64,000 nt of DNA, taken from the NCBI GenBank assembly GCA_016716405.1, contig JADJWK010000001.1:992001-1056000 (forward strand), in the 5' to 3' direction. Below the pieces are notes generated by a model, which did no database searches, was not told the DNA's origin, and saw only the letters and a program-made list of their open reading frames with translations. Both the position numbers and the translations under genes were made by a program. Shown here piece after piece: positions 1 to 7,230 of this stretch. Positions within the stretch are counted from its first letter, which is position 1, and every line of letters begins with the position of its first letter. This DNA comes from Candidatus Melainabacteria bacterium (GTDB lineage: Bacteria > Cyanobacteriota > Vampirovibrionia > Obscuribacterales > Obscuribacteraceae).

Positions 1-654
1 CACCACCACGGCGTCTACTCCCAGGTGGGGCCAGGCTCCATGGGTGCCTTTCCCCTGCACCTTGATGTCGAAACGATCGCAGGCCGCCAGGAGCGGTCCC
101 GGACGCAGGGCGATCTTGCCGGTGGCCAGATCCGGAAAGACATGCAGAGCAACGACTTTCTCCACATATTCGAAGGCGCCGTCCCTGATCATGAGGGTCG
201 CCCCGCTGACTCCGTCTTCATTAGTGTCCTCCTCGGCGGGCTGGAAGACGATCCGGATCCTGCCCTTCTCCGGGGGATTCTCGGCCAGGAGCCGGGCAGC
301 GCCGAGGGCGCAGGCTGTGTGAGCGTCATGCCCGCAGGCGTGCATGACCCCATCGTTGCAGGAGTCATACCCGGTGCCGTTTGTCTCCTCGATTGGAAGA
401 GCGTCCATATCGGCCCGTATGGCAACGGTCTTGCCCTCACCGATGTCCACCGTCACACCGGTGCCGCCGACCCCCACCCGGGGAGATAGCCCGAAGTCTT
501 TCAGGCGCCGGGCTACATACTCGGCGGTATTGCTCTCTCTGAAGCTCAGTTCGGGATTGGTGTGAATGTGGCGGCGGTAGGCGATGAGGTCGGCGTGAAT
601 CGCCCTGGCTCTTTCGAGAAGGTCGCCGGCCCGGGTCTTTGTCGATGCGGTCAT
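1..654 (-). CDS. M20-family metallo-amidohydrolase, 5' part only
   Basis: The reverse strand encodes the first 218 residues of an M20D-type amidohydrolase (N-acyl-amino-acid / hippurate / IAA-amino-acid hydrolase group). The gene runs off the left edge of the window, so its C-terminal part is missing. Visible family landmarks are HTNPEL (31-36), RADMDALP (80-87), the metal-binding block MHACGHDAHT (104-113, with Cys107 and His109 as expected metal ligands), QPAEE (138-142), and the start of the dimerisation domain with GKGTHGAWP (201-209). Members are usually cytoplasmic and remove acyl groups from N-acylated amino acids using a two-metal centre. The ATG at 654 is the first start in frame; no strong Shine-Dalgarno sequence precedes it. 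The exact substrate cannot be predicted from sequence. Confidence 0.9.
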   Translation of the reverse strand, partial: MTASTKTRAGDLLERARAIHADLIAYRRHIHTNPELSFRESNTAEYVARRLKDFGLSPRVGVGGTGVTVDIGEGKTVAIRADMDALPIEETNGTGYDSCNDGVMHACGHDAHTACALGAARLLAENPPEKGRIRIVFQPAEEDTNEDGVSGATLMIRDGAFEYVEKVVALHVFPDLATGKIALRPGPLLAACDRFDIKVQGKGTHGAWPHLGVDAVVV

Positions 655-1024
655 AATCGTGTCTCAGAAGCCATATGGAAAGAATATTCTATGTCTTCTC
701 CAACCGATTTGTCACCGGCGCTCGCGCATCTCGCATAAACGTGTCGATTCCCGGGGATCCTCTTGTCAAGCGGGTTTCGAAAGCTGCGCCGGAGCTCTCG
801 ACGCCCCCGGAGCGGCGATTTCCCTTCATGGACGGGAGGTTGTCGAGGGGGCGCTCTCCAGGGAATGTAGAAGTTCTTATCGAAAGGAACAGTCATGTAG
901 GCGAACTGTACTCGTTTCATGATGCTAGAGATTATTCGTTCTCATGTCTTTCATCCTCCACGGGTAGCTATCCCAGTTTTTTCAGCAGTTACTTCTTCCA
1001 CCCAAGCTCTGAGAAAGGAATATC
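655..1024. other. Divergent intergenic region, no gene seen
   Basis: About 370 bp separate the divergent amidohydrolase and the 360-aa unknown gene. Overlapping short reading frames exist on both strands, but none has a ribosome binding site or a recognisable product. The region probably carries the promoters of both genes. The only clear signal is the Shine-Dalgarno sequence GAAAGGA at about 1014-1020, just before the GTG start at 1025. Confidence 0.5.
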
Positions 1025-2107
1025 GTGAAACGCGCGACGTTCCTTCCGGTTGCCCGAGCCGAGCTCATGCCCACGCCGATTGCGATGGCGAGCGACGCGG
1101 CAATCTGGAAGCATTCTGTTACGCCCATGGTTCGGGCTCTGCTTGGACCGATCGGGAATGGTTTTACTCGTCATTGCGAGACAACCGAAGGGTTGTTCCC
1201 CGGAGACGAGACCAGCAACCTGAACGGCTGGTCGAGAGCGGGCGATCAGGGCGAGAGCAAGTCGGTAAGGTTTCCTTACCAGGCTACTTATTACCGCACC
1301 GGTAATGGTGCTTTCATAGTCAAGCGCGACGCCGTCAAGGTCAAGGCGTTCGGCTGGTACGGCGATGTTCTGTCCGGCAAGCCCGGCGAGCTGATTTTCA
1401 GCTTCGGTCTGCGTGACCGGCGCTATGACGGTACCCCTCGAGCCAACGACACGGCGCTCCTCGATTTCCCTTACGACGAGCCGCAGAACCTGCCGCTTCT
1501 CATCGACGGCAAGCAGCTTTCGGGGACATCGCTCGAGACTTCGCTCTATTCCTACCTGCCCGGAACCGGCATAGCCAAGGCATGCGGTGACGAGGTTCTG
1601 GAGGATTTCATCGCCCGCCCTTTCACCTACCTGGACCGTCCGGAAGAATTCCTGCGCCTTCTTTTCGTGGCCTGGAACACCGGACGCTATCCCGGTCAGG
1701 TGGCGGTGCCGATCTATGATGTCGGCAAACAGGCTCATGCCGCTTTCGAGGCGGTAGCGAAGCTCTGTCGTTATGACTTCCTGGAGACGGCCCCGAGCCA
1801 TCTGCATGTCTATGGCTGGAACGCGGCGAAAGGCTATGTTTGCTCGGACAGCCGTCTGGCTGGCAGGATCAGGGACTTCCAGGCGCGAGCCGCAGCGCTC
1901 AAAGCCAGGGTTGACCTGTCTCGGCTGCAGGAGTCCTGGCTCTTCGTCCTGCAGAGCCTCCGTCCGGTGGAGCTGATTCCCGAGCCCTACTATCTGGGCG
2001 GACCGACATGGCCGCAGAACAACATCGACCAGAACAACCTCTGGCTCTATAAGCCCCTCAGCGAGAAGGCGAAACAACAAGTCGCTTCCCTGAAGGCATC
2101 GGCCTGA
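1025..2107 (+). CDS. Hypothetical protein, 360 aa
   Basis: I do not recognise this protein. It starts at a GTG preceded by GAAAGGA at a normal distance. It has no obvious signal peptide or membrane segment. The sequence is rich in aromatic and charged residues and looks like a globular soluble protein. The last ~40 codons, from about 1950 to the stop, have a diverged copy at 6444-6574, which shows that the gene's 3' end was included in a local segmental duplication. It is followed after 74 bp by a small membrane-protein gene and then by a fused SDR/crotonase gene on the same strand, so co-transcription is possible. No function is assigned. Confidence 0.7.
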   Translation: MKRATFLPVARAELMPTPIAMASDAAIWKHSVTPMVRALLGPIGNGFTRHCETTEGLFPGDETSNLNGWSRAGDQGESKSVRFPYQATYYRTGNGAFIVKRDAVKVKAFGWYGDVLSGKPGELIFSFGLRDRRYDGTPRANDTALLDFPYDEPQNLPLLIDGKQLSGTSLETSLYSYLPGTGIAKACGDEVLEDFIARPFTYLDRPEEFLRLLFVAWNTGRYPGQVAVPIYDVGKQAHAAFEAVAKLCRYDFLETAPSHLHVYGWNAAKGYVCSDSRLAGRIRDFQARAAALKARVDLSRLQESWLFVLQSLRPVELIPEPYYLGGPTWPQNNIDQNNLWLYKPLSEKAKQQVASLKASA

Positions 2108-2181
2108 GTTTTGCGAGACCGTAATCAGCCAGAGCGGTCTCGTCTCAATCTCCATCGAAACTTCGAAACAAGGAGCTCTTC

Positions 2182-2568
2182 ATGCGTAAGCTCATCGGAA
2201 TCCTCGGCAGCATCATCGGTTCGATCGCGGCCTTCCTGGTCCTCAACCTGATCGTCCTCGGAACTGCCGCCAACTTCCCCGGTATCATCATCGGGGGCGC
2301 CATCTTCGGCGTCGTCCTCGGTGTCGCCACGGCCCTGTTCGACAGCGGGCCAGCCGTCTCCGGCGTCCGCTGCGTCTCGGTCAGCGCCGTCGCTGCCACC
2401 GTGCTTTACATGGTCTTCTTCGTCCTTGCCGTCCGTTTCAGCGACGGATCCATGGTCAGCGAGTTCAGCATGGCTGAGCTGGCTGCCGCCGTTGGTTCCA
2501 TCGCCGCTGTCGGCGGCGTCAGCGGATTAATCTACAGCCTCTTCACCCGCAAGGCGAACAAAGGCTGA
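2182..2568 (+). CDS. Small multipass membrane protein, copy 1
   Basis: A 128-residue protein made mostly of hydrophobic helices: about residues 3-28, 33-52, 62-86 and 100-122, separated by short polar turns, with a basic C-terminus (RKANKG). It is very likely an inner-membrane protein with four helices. A closely similar paralogue of identical length lies at 6649-7035, and the leader (AACAAGGAGCTCTTC before the ATG) and the downstream hairpin are shared as well. No family is recognised. A ribosome binding site (AAGGAG) precedes the ATG. Having two nearly equal intact copies suggests both are still expressed. Confidence 0.75.
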   Translation: MRKLIGILGSIIGSIAAFLVLNLIVLGTAANFPGIIIGGAIFGVVLGVATALFDSGPAVSGVRCVSVSAVAATVLYMVFFVLAVRFSDGSMVSEFSMAELAAAVGSIAAVGGVSGLIYSLFTRKANKG

Positions 2569-2579
2569 TTCTTGCTACC

Positions 2580-2606
2580 GGGAGGTCGCGTGGTTAGCGA
2601 CCTCCC
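2580..2606 (+). terminator. Hairpin after membrane-protein copy 1
   Basis: GGGAGGTCGC and GCGACCTCCC form a perfect 10-bp stem around a 7-nt loop, 11 bp after the stop codon. The tract after it (TCTCCTAA) is pyrimidine-rich but not a strong T-run, so this may be an attenuator or mRNA-stabilising hairpin between this gene and the fused enzyme gene rather than a full terminator. The duplicate at 7047-7073 keeps the stem. Confidence 0.55.
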
Positions 2607-2631
2607 TCTCCTAACCCAATCAGGAGCTGAT

Positions 2632-4374
2632 ATGAGCCTCAAGAACAAAGTCATTTTCATCACCGGAGCCTCGCGGGGCATCGGGCTGGCAATCGCTCTG
2701 AAAGCCGCCCGGGATGGCGCCAAGATCGCCATCGCCGCCAAGACGGAAAGCCCGAACGAGAAGCTGCCGGGCACCATTTACAGTGCCGCCGAGCAGATCA
2801 GAGCCGCCGGCGGTGAAGCGCTGCCCCTGGTCGTCGACGTCCGGAGCGAAGAGCAGGTTCAGGCGGCTATCGACAAGACCGTCGAGACCTTCGGCGGCAT
2901 CGATATCGTCGTCAACAACGCCAGCGCTATTCAGCTCACAGGTACCGAAGCGACCACGATGAAGCGCTTCGACCTGATGCAGAGCGTCAATGCTCGCGGC
3001 GTCTATCTGGTCTCCAAGCTCGCTCTTCCGCATCTGCGCAAGAGCGCTGGGGCCGGTCGTCACCCGCATATCCTCAACCTGTCGCCGCCGCTGAATCTCG
3101 ATCCCGGCTGGTTCGGACCGCACCTGGCCTACACCATGTCCAAGTACGGCATGAGCCTGTGCACTCTCGGCCTGGCCAACGAGCTCAAGGGCGACGGTAT
3201 CGCCGTCAACTCGCTCTGGCCCGAGACCGCCATCAACACTTCGGCGGTGCGCAACCTCCTGGGCGGGGACGAGTCGGTGAAGCGTGCTCGCCAGCCGGAG
3301 ATCGTTGCTGACGCCGCTTACCACGTTCTCACCAGCGAGGACAAAGAGCTCACCGGCAAATTCCTGATCGACACCGAAGTCCTGAAGTCGAAAGGCGTCG
3401 AGGATTTCACCGCCTATGCGGTTGATCCCGAGGCGGAGCTCATCAAGGACTTCTTCCTGGGCGATCCACCCAAGCACATGCCGGTTCCGGTGGTGGTGCA
3501 CGGAGATCCTGCGGCGGTCCCGGCTGTCGCAGAGGCGGAGAAGGGCGCGAAAGAGCCGGAGCCGACGGTCTATCCCTTCAAGTCCTTCAACTTGACCAGG
3601 GATTCTCGGGGCGTAGCCCGGCTCAACCTCAATAACCCCAGGCGAGCTAATTGCCTGACCCTGGCTTTCTTCGAGGAGCTTCCCGGCGCCATCGCCCGGC
3701 TCACCGCCGACGGCACGAAGGTCCTGACTATTACCGGTGAGGGCACTCTCTACTTCAGTGCCGGCATCGACCTCGGTGCCCTGGGCAAGCTGCTTCCGGA
3801 GAACATCGCCGGGGTGGCTGAGCGTCAGGCTGTCACCGATGCAATTCTCAAGATGCAGGCTGCCTTCGGCGCTCTGTCCCAGGCGCCCTTCCCGGTGATT
3901 GCCGCGGTGAACGGGCTCTGCCTGGGAGCCGGTCTCGATCTGGTCTCCGCTTGCGACTTCGTGATCGCTTCTCGTGGCTCGCAATTCGCCATCGAGGAGA
4001 TCAATGTCGGTCTCATGGCCGACCTGGGCAGCCTCCAGAGATTGCCTGGCAAGCTTCCGGAAGGTGTCGTACGCATGCTCGCTTTCACCGGCCAGCGTCT
4101 CTCGGCGGACGATGCTTTCAAGCTCGGTTTCGTCACCATGCTGGTTCCGGACCGGACCGTCCTTCTCAATCGTCTCGATGAGATGGCCGCCGGTATCGCT
4201 TCCAAATCGCAGTCTGCCATCGCTGCTTCGAAGCTGGCGCTCAACTTCCGTCTTGAGCACGGTCTCGAGCAGTCCCTGCGTCACGCCGCTCAGATCCAGC
4301 CGGCTTATCTCGAGCCGTCCGTGGTCAAAGCCGGCATCGCCAGCATTCTGGCGGCTCTGACCCGGAAGTCCTGA
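2632..4374 (+). CDS. Fusion enzyme: HSDL2-like short-chain dehydrogenase + ECH1-like crotonase
   Basis: A 580-aa two-domain protein. Residues 1-~285 form a Rossmann-fold short-chain dehydrogenase: TGASRGIG (11-18), NNAS (95-98), Ser151, Tyr167 and Lys171 of the catalytic set, with the LNLSPPLN and HLAYTMSKYGMS stretches typical of hydroxysteroid-dehydrogenase-like protein 2 (HSDL2). A linker rich in Ala, Pro and Glu (~290-315) leads to an enoyl-CoA hydratase/isomerase domain (~318-580) with the oxyanion-hole region FSAGIDLG (375-382). Asp436, Glu456 and Asp464 align with the three catalytic acids of delta3,5-delta2,4-dienoyl-CoA isomerase (ECH1). The likely role is oxidation or isomerisation of unusual fatty acyl-CoAs, inferred from the families. 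An upstream in-frame extension to 2572 exists, but the AGGAG at 2622-2626 supports the ATG at 2632. Confidence 0.88.
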   Translation: MSLKNKVIFITGASRGIGLAIALKAARDGAKIAIAAKTESPNEKLPGTIYSAAEQIRAAGGEALPLVVDVRSEEQVQAAIDKTVETFGGIDIVVNNASAIQLTGTEATTMKRFDLMQSVNARGVYLVSKLALPHLRKSAGAGRHPHILNLSPPLNLDPGWFGPHLAYTMSKYGMSLCTLGLANELKGDGIAVNSLWPETAINTSAVRNLLGGDESVKRARQPEIVADAAYHVLTSEDKELTGKFLIDTEVLKSKGVEDFTAYAVDPEAELIKDFFLGDPPKHMPVPVVVHGDPAAVPAVAEAEKGAKEPEPTVYPFKSFNLTRDSRGVARLNLNNPRRANCLTLAFFEELPGAIARLTADGTKVLTITGEGTLYFSAGIDLGALGKLLPENIAGVAERQAVTDAILKMQAAFGALSQAPFPVIAAVNGLCLGAGLDLVSACDFVIASRGSQFAIEEINVGLMADLGSLQRLPGKLPEGVVRMLAFTGQRLSADDAFKLGFVTMLVPDRTVLLNRLDEMAAGIASKSQSAIAASKLALNFRLEHGLEQSLRHAAQIQPAYLEPSVVKAGIASILAALTRKS

Positions 4375-4386
4375 CAGTTGAATATG

Positions 4387-4430
4387 GGGCTGCCCTTGCA
4401 CGCTTTGCGGGCAGGGCAGCCCTTTTCTTT
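4387..4430 (+). terminator. Rho-independent terminator after the fusion enzyme
   Basis: GGGCTGCCC (4387-4395) pairs perfectly with GGGCAGCCC (4414-4422), and TTTTCTTT follows directly. The hairpin begins 12 bp after the stop codon of the fusion gene. Confidence 0.85.
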
Positions 4431-4449
4431 CATTCTTCCTCCTCTCGGG

Positions 4450-5511
4450 TAGGGCTATAATTTCTGTTCCGACGGATGTTTAGCCCTATCGTTTTTGGGG
4501 TAGAGACACTATAAGATACAGTATTGCTACGAAACCGCCCGAGGTGTGCTCATGAACAACGAATCTATGACTGCCCTAGAGTTCCAGAATCGCTTCAGGA
4601 CTCAAGAAGATTGCCTGACTACGCTCGCACAACTGCGTTGGCCCAATGGTTTCATCTGTCCGAATTGCGAACACGACTTCGGGTATCATCTCCAAGGTCG
4701 TTCTCTCATCCAGTGCGCTGTCTGCCGTCACCAGACTTCCGTCACCGCTGAAACCATCTTCCACAAGACTCGCGTCCCGCTTCCAAACTGGTTCTGGATC
4801 ATCTATTCAGTCGCCTGCGATAAGGGAGGTGCCTCATCAACGTGCCTCGCTGAGCAGGTCGGCATGTACCAGAAAACTGTGTGGCATATTATTCAGAAAG
4901 TCAGACATGCCATGGCCAGGCGCGATGAGGGTATCATCCTTTCCGGCCTGATCGAGCTTGACGGTATGTTTGTCGGTCCGGAAGCCAGAAAAGCAGGACG
5001 CCAGCTAAAACTCGCCGAGGACTGCGGTCTGGGAAAGCGCTCTTTCAAACTACTTCAGACTCAGGTCCTGGTCATGCTCGAAGCTGAGCACTTCGCTGCT
5101 GGCTCCGTTTCGATGAGAGTCGTAGAACACTCCTACTACGAGGACGTAAAGGAATTTGGCGAGCTCAAAACGGATGGTCATGCCTGGTTCAAAACCGACG
5201 GCGGGCACTCAAACTATGCTCTGCGAACAGTCGGCGCCAAACACACCGCAAAGGTATCCAGCGGTCCTGCCTCCGTAGAACGGCTTCCCCTGGTACATAG
5301 ACCCATTTCGCTCGTCAAGCGCTTTCTCATGTGTAGCTATCACGGAGTAAGCCCGATGTACTTGCAGCGCTGCCTGGACGAGTTCTGCTTCCGTTTCAAT
5401 CGTCGTCACAAGCAATCGTTTTTACAAGCAATCGTCCATCCCCTCCAGCCTTCTCCGGGCCTGCCTTTTTGCGCTTCCCATGTCCTGCGCTGAGCTGACG
5501 TTATAGCCCTA
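4450..5511 (+). mobile_element. IS1595-family insertion sequence, apparently complete
   Basis: The element is bounded by perfect 11-bp inverted repeats TAGGGCTATAA (4450-4460) and TTATAGCCCTA (5501-5511). The flanks share TCGGG on both sides (4445-4449 and 5512-5516), which may be part of a target duplication, although IS1595 elements usually make 8 bp. It carries one transposase gene. It sits just after the terminator of the fusion enzyme and separates the two copies of a duplicated segment. Confidence 0.7.
4552..5493 (+). CDS. IS1595-family transposase
   Basis: The protein of about 313 aa starts with a zinc ribbon (CPNC near residue 37 and CAVC about 18 residues later). It then has an ISXO2-like DDE domain with IELDGMFVG, FKTDGG and the C-terminal LDEFCFRFNRR block that carries the catalytic Glu. 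The reading frame is uninterrupted, unlike the other transposase genes in this window, so this copy may still be active. The gene starts at ATG 4552, or at GTG 4546 two codons earlier, with GAGGTG just upstream. The C-terminus after FNRRH is somewhat longer and less typical than in relatives. Confidence 0.88.
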   Translation: MNNESMTALEFQNRFRTQEDCLTTLAQLRWPNGFICPNCEHDFGYHLQGRSLIQCAVCRHQTSVTAETIFHKTRVPLPNWFWIIYSVACDKGGASSTCLAEQVGMYQKTVWHIIQKVRHAMARRDEGIILSGLIELDGMFVGPEARKAGRQLKLAEDCGLGKRSFKLLQTQVLVMLEAEHFAAGSVSMRVVEHSYYEDVKEFGELKTDGHAWFKTDGGHSNYALRTVGAKHTAKVSSGPASVERLPLVHRPISLVKRFLMCSYHGVSPMYLQRCLDEFCFRFNRRHKQSFLQAIVHPLQPSPGLPFCASHVLR

Positions 5512-5516
5512 TCGGG

Positions 5517-5871
5517 CATTCCTGTTCGTTGAAGGCAGGTAGGTGAAAATGCCCATCGGCAGGCACACTTAAGCTAGAGTCCCCGCCAATGTCCAGTTCC
5601 TGATCAAGATGCCGTAAAAGACCCCAGTATTTCCATTCCCAGACCAAAAATGCGTTTGTGCCATAAAAAACGGCGAAAAATACGTCAGAAACGCCTAGAA
5701 ATCACACTTTCAGGTCGTTGATGCTATAAAAACTCGCGGGCACTTCCATACTAGTCCGTTCAAAGCAGGTAGATTAAAATTGCCCACCGGCAGGCAAACT
5801 GCCGGTCCGAAATCTCGAACCGGGCCCACCTGACCTTCACAGCATACCTGCTTTGAACGAACAGGTATGCT
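5517..5871. repeat. MITE-like non-coding element with ~26-bp inverted ends
   Basis: The segment starting GCATTCCTGTTCGTT (5517) and the reverse complement of 5846-5871 (GCATACCTGTTCGTT...) match at about 23 of 26 positions. They form terminal inverted repeats of a ~355-bp element with no coding capacity. A second, internal copy of the left end (5757-5800) resembles 5527-5568, and its first 15 bp (5757-5771) form a perfect inverted repeat with 5845-5859. The element abuts the right end of the IS1595 copy. Its centre is homologous to a segment at 27.3 kb. Confidence 0.55.
5649..5735 (+). repeat. Dispersed intergenic repeat, copy A
   Basis: About 87 bp, starting near TGCGTTT and containing GCGAAAAATACGTCAGAAACG, recur in inverted orientation at 27326-27411. 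Similarity seems to resume around CGGGAGTGATAC at 5874-5885, matching the reverse strand near 27255-27266. There is no reading frame. The function is unknown; it may be part of a non-autonomous mobile element. Confidence 0.6.
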
Positions 5872-6443
5872 CTCGGGAGTGATACTAAGCTATAGAGTAG
5901 GAAGGGATATATTTCTCCAGATCACTGCTTTCGAGAAATAAATGCCGCACCGGACGAAGGATGAAAGGACCGAGGGACCGAGGGGAGGCATGATACCGGT
6001 GGATTACGGAGCTCGCGAAGCGGATTAATCTCGAGCAATATATTTCGTAAAGTTGTAAAGAGGACTGCTCTCTGATCTGACTGAACACCTTTCCAGTCTT
6101 ACTTTTCGGAATTCTCTCAAGCTCTCTTTGTTAAGTTGTCAGGAAGATATTGCTCTCAGGTCTCTTGAACATCGATAGTCGAATTATCTTCCGTCATTCA
6201 CCACCAGAGAAGCGCAGAACCAGCCAGGGTTAGAGTCCACGATTACAAGCAACCTGTGTTCGGCATCTCGGGATGCTTCGAGGTCTCGCGTCGGTGGTGA
6301 TGGGGTTTTCGAGCCTCACGGCGGATGACTGAACACGAAGGACTCGCAAGGCGGTATCTACTGCCCTTTATCGGCGCTGCTTCCGGATTGGCGTGAGGGT
6401 GCTACCCTCTCACCTTCCTTGGCGCCGGTTTCATGCTTCCGGC
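5872..6443. other. Gene-free AT-richer stretch
   Basis: No convincing gene is seen. The longest frame (67 codons on the reverse strand) has no ribosome binding site and an unlikely composition. Base composition is clearly less GC-rich than in the neighbouring genes, which fits decayed insertion-sequence or acquired DNA. From 6444 onward the sequence becomes recognisable as a copy of the 2-kb region. Confidence 0.5.
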
Positions 6444-6574
6444 CTGCAGAGCCTCCGTCTCCGGGCGGAGCGATATGGCCGCAGTACAACATCGACCAGA
6501 AAAACCTCCGGCTCTATAAGCCCCTCAGCGAGAAGGCGAAACAACAAGTCGCTTCCCTGAAGGCATCAGCCTGA
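6444..6574 (+). pseudogene. Truncated duplicate of the 3' end of the 360-aa gene
   Basis: CTGCAGAGCCTCCGT followed, after a deletion, by ATGGCCGCAGTACAACATC repeats the 3' end of the unknown gene at 1950-2107 with scattered substitutions, and ends at the equivalent TGA. About 30 bp present in the original are missing and there is no start codon, so this is a remnant. It marks the left edge of a segmental duplication that continues through the membrane-protein paralogue. Confidence 0.8.
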
Positions 6575-6648
6575 GTTTTGCGAGACCGCAATCAGTCGGA
6601 ACGGTCTCGTTTGAACATCCATCGAAACACCGAAACAAGGAGCTCTTC

Positions 6649-7035
6649 ATGCGCAGGCTCATCGGAATCCTCGGCAGCATCATCGGTTCGATCGCGGCCT
6701 TCCTGGTCCTCAACCTGATCGTCCTCGGCTCTGCCACCGACGTCCCCGGACTCATCATCGTGGGCGCCATATTCGGCGTCATCCTCGGTGTCGCTACGGC
6801 CCTGTTCGACAGCGGGCCAGCCGTCTCCGGCGTCCGCTGCGTCTCGGTCAGCGCCATCGCTGCCATCGTGCTTTACATGGTCTTCCTCGTCCTTGCCGTC
6901 CGTCTCGGCGACGGAGCCATGGTCAGCAAGTTCAGCGTGGCCAAGCTGGTTGTCGCCGTTGGTTCCATCGCCGCTATCGGCGGCGTCAGCGGATTTATCT
7001 ACAGCCTCTTCGCCAGCAAGGCGAACAAAGGCTGA
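6649..7035 (+). CDS. Small multipass membrane protein, copy 2
   Basis: A 128-aa paralogue of the protein at 2182-2568, with the same four-helix layout and the same C-terminal KANKG. Most substitutions are conservative (for example TAANFPGIIIGG becomes SATDVPGLIIVG), and the frame is open throughout, so the copy has been kept under selection or is recent. The ribosome binding site AAGGAG and the leader are conserved. After the stop come the conserved hairpin and the copied ribosome binding site of the fusion-enzyme gene, but that gene itself is absent. The function is unknown. Confidence 0.72.
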   Translation: MRRLIGILGSIIGSIAAFLVLNLIVLGSATDVPGLIIVGAIFGVILGVATALFDSGPAVSGVRCVSVSAIAAIVLYMVFLVLAVRLGDGAMVSKFSVAKLVVAVGSIAAIGGVSGFIYSLFASKANKG

Positions 7036-7046
7036 TTCTTGCTACC

Positions 7047-7073
7047 GGGAGGTCGCGCGGTTCGCGACCTCCC
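7047..7073 (+). terminator. Hairpin after membrane-protein copy 2
   Basis: GGGAGGTCGCG and CGCGACCTCCC form an 11-bp perfect stem with a 5-nt loop. Compared with the first copy at 2580-2606, both arms gained one extra pair (G-C), so the structure is conserved or improved. Weak T-content follows. Confidence 0.55.
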
Positions 7074-7096
7074 TCTCTACCCGATCAGGAGCTGAT

Positions 7097-7138
7097 ATGA
7101 GCCTAGGCGACTTCATCTATCAGCTTCTTGCCTGGTAA
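7097..7138 (+). pseudogene. Start-codon remnant of the duplicated SDR/crotonase gene
   Basis: CAGGAGCTGATATGAGCCT here is identical to the ribosome binding site and first codons of the fusion-enzyme gene at 2621-2639. The frame then diverges and ends after 13 codons (MSLGDFIYQLLAW). This is the right boundary of the segmental duplication. It could be translated as a micropeptide, but it is most simply a truncated remnant. Confidence 0.6.
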
Positions 7139-7230
7139 ACCGGCGACTCGGCGGTCGACGGGTAGTGATGACGATACGGTCTTTGGCGTCGAACCATCGA
7201 CGCATCCAGCCTCAAAGAGGGATTATCGAG

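Noticed and set aside
989..2155. 388-codon open frame on the reverse strand
   Set aside because: It fully overlaps the 360-aa forward gene, which has a ribosome binding site. The reverse frame has no start signal or recognisable domain and is a high-GC shadow.
2620..4401. 593-codon reverse frame over the fusion enzyme
   Set aside because: The forward frame carries unmistakable SDR and crotonase motifs; the reverse frame is its antisense shadow.
5885..6088. 67-codon reverse frame
   Set aside because: No ribosome binding site, unlikely composition, and located in decayed mobile-element DNA.
7165..7230. N-terminal extension of the sigma factor
   Set aside because: In frame, but without a ribosome binding site or family similarity; the ATG at 7231 has AGAGGGA upstream.
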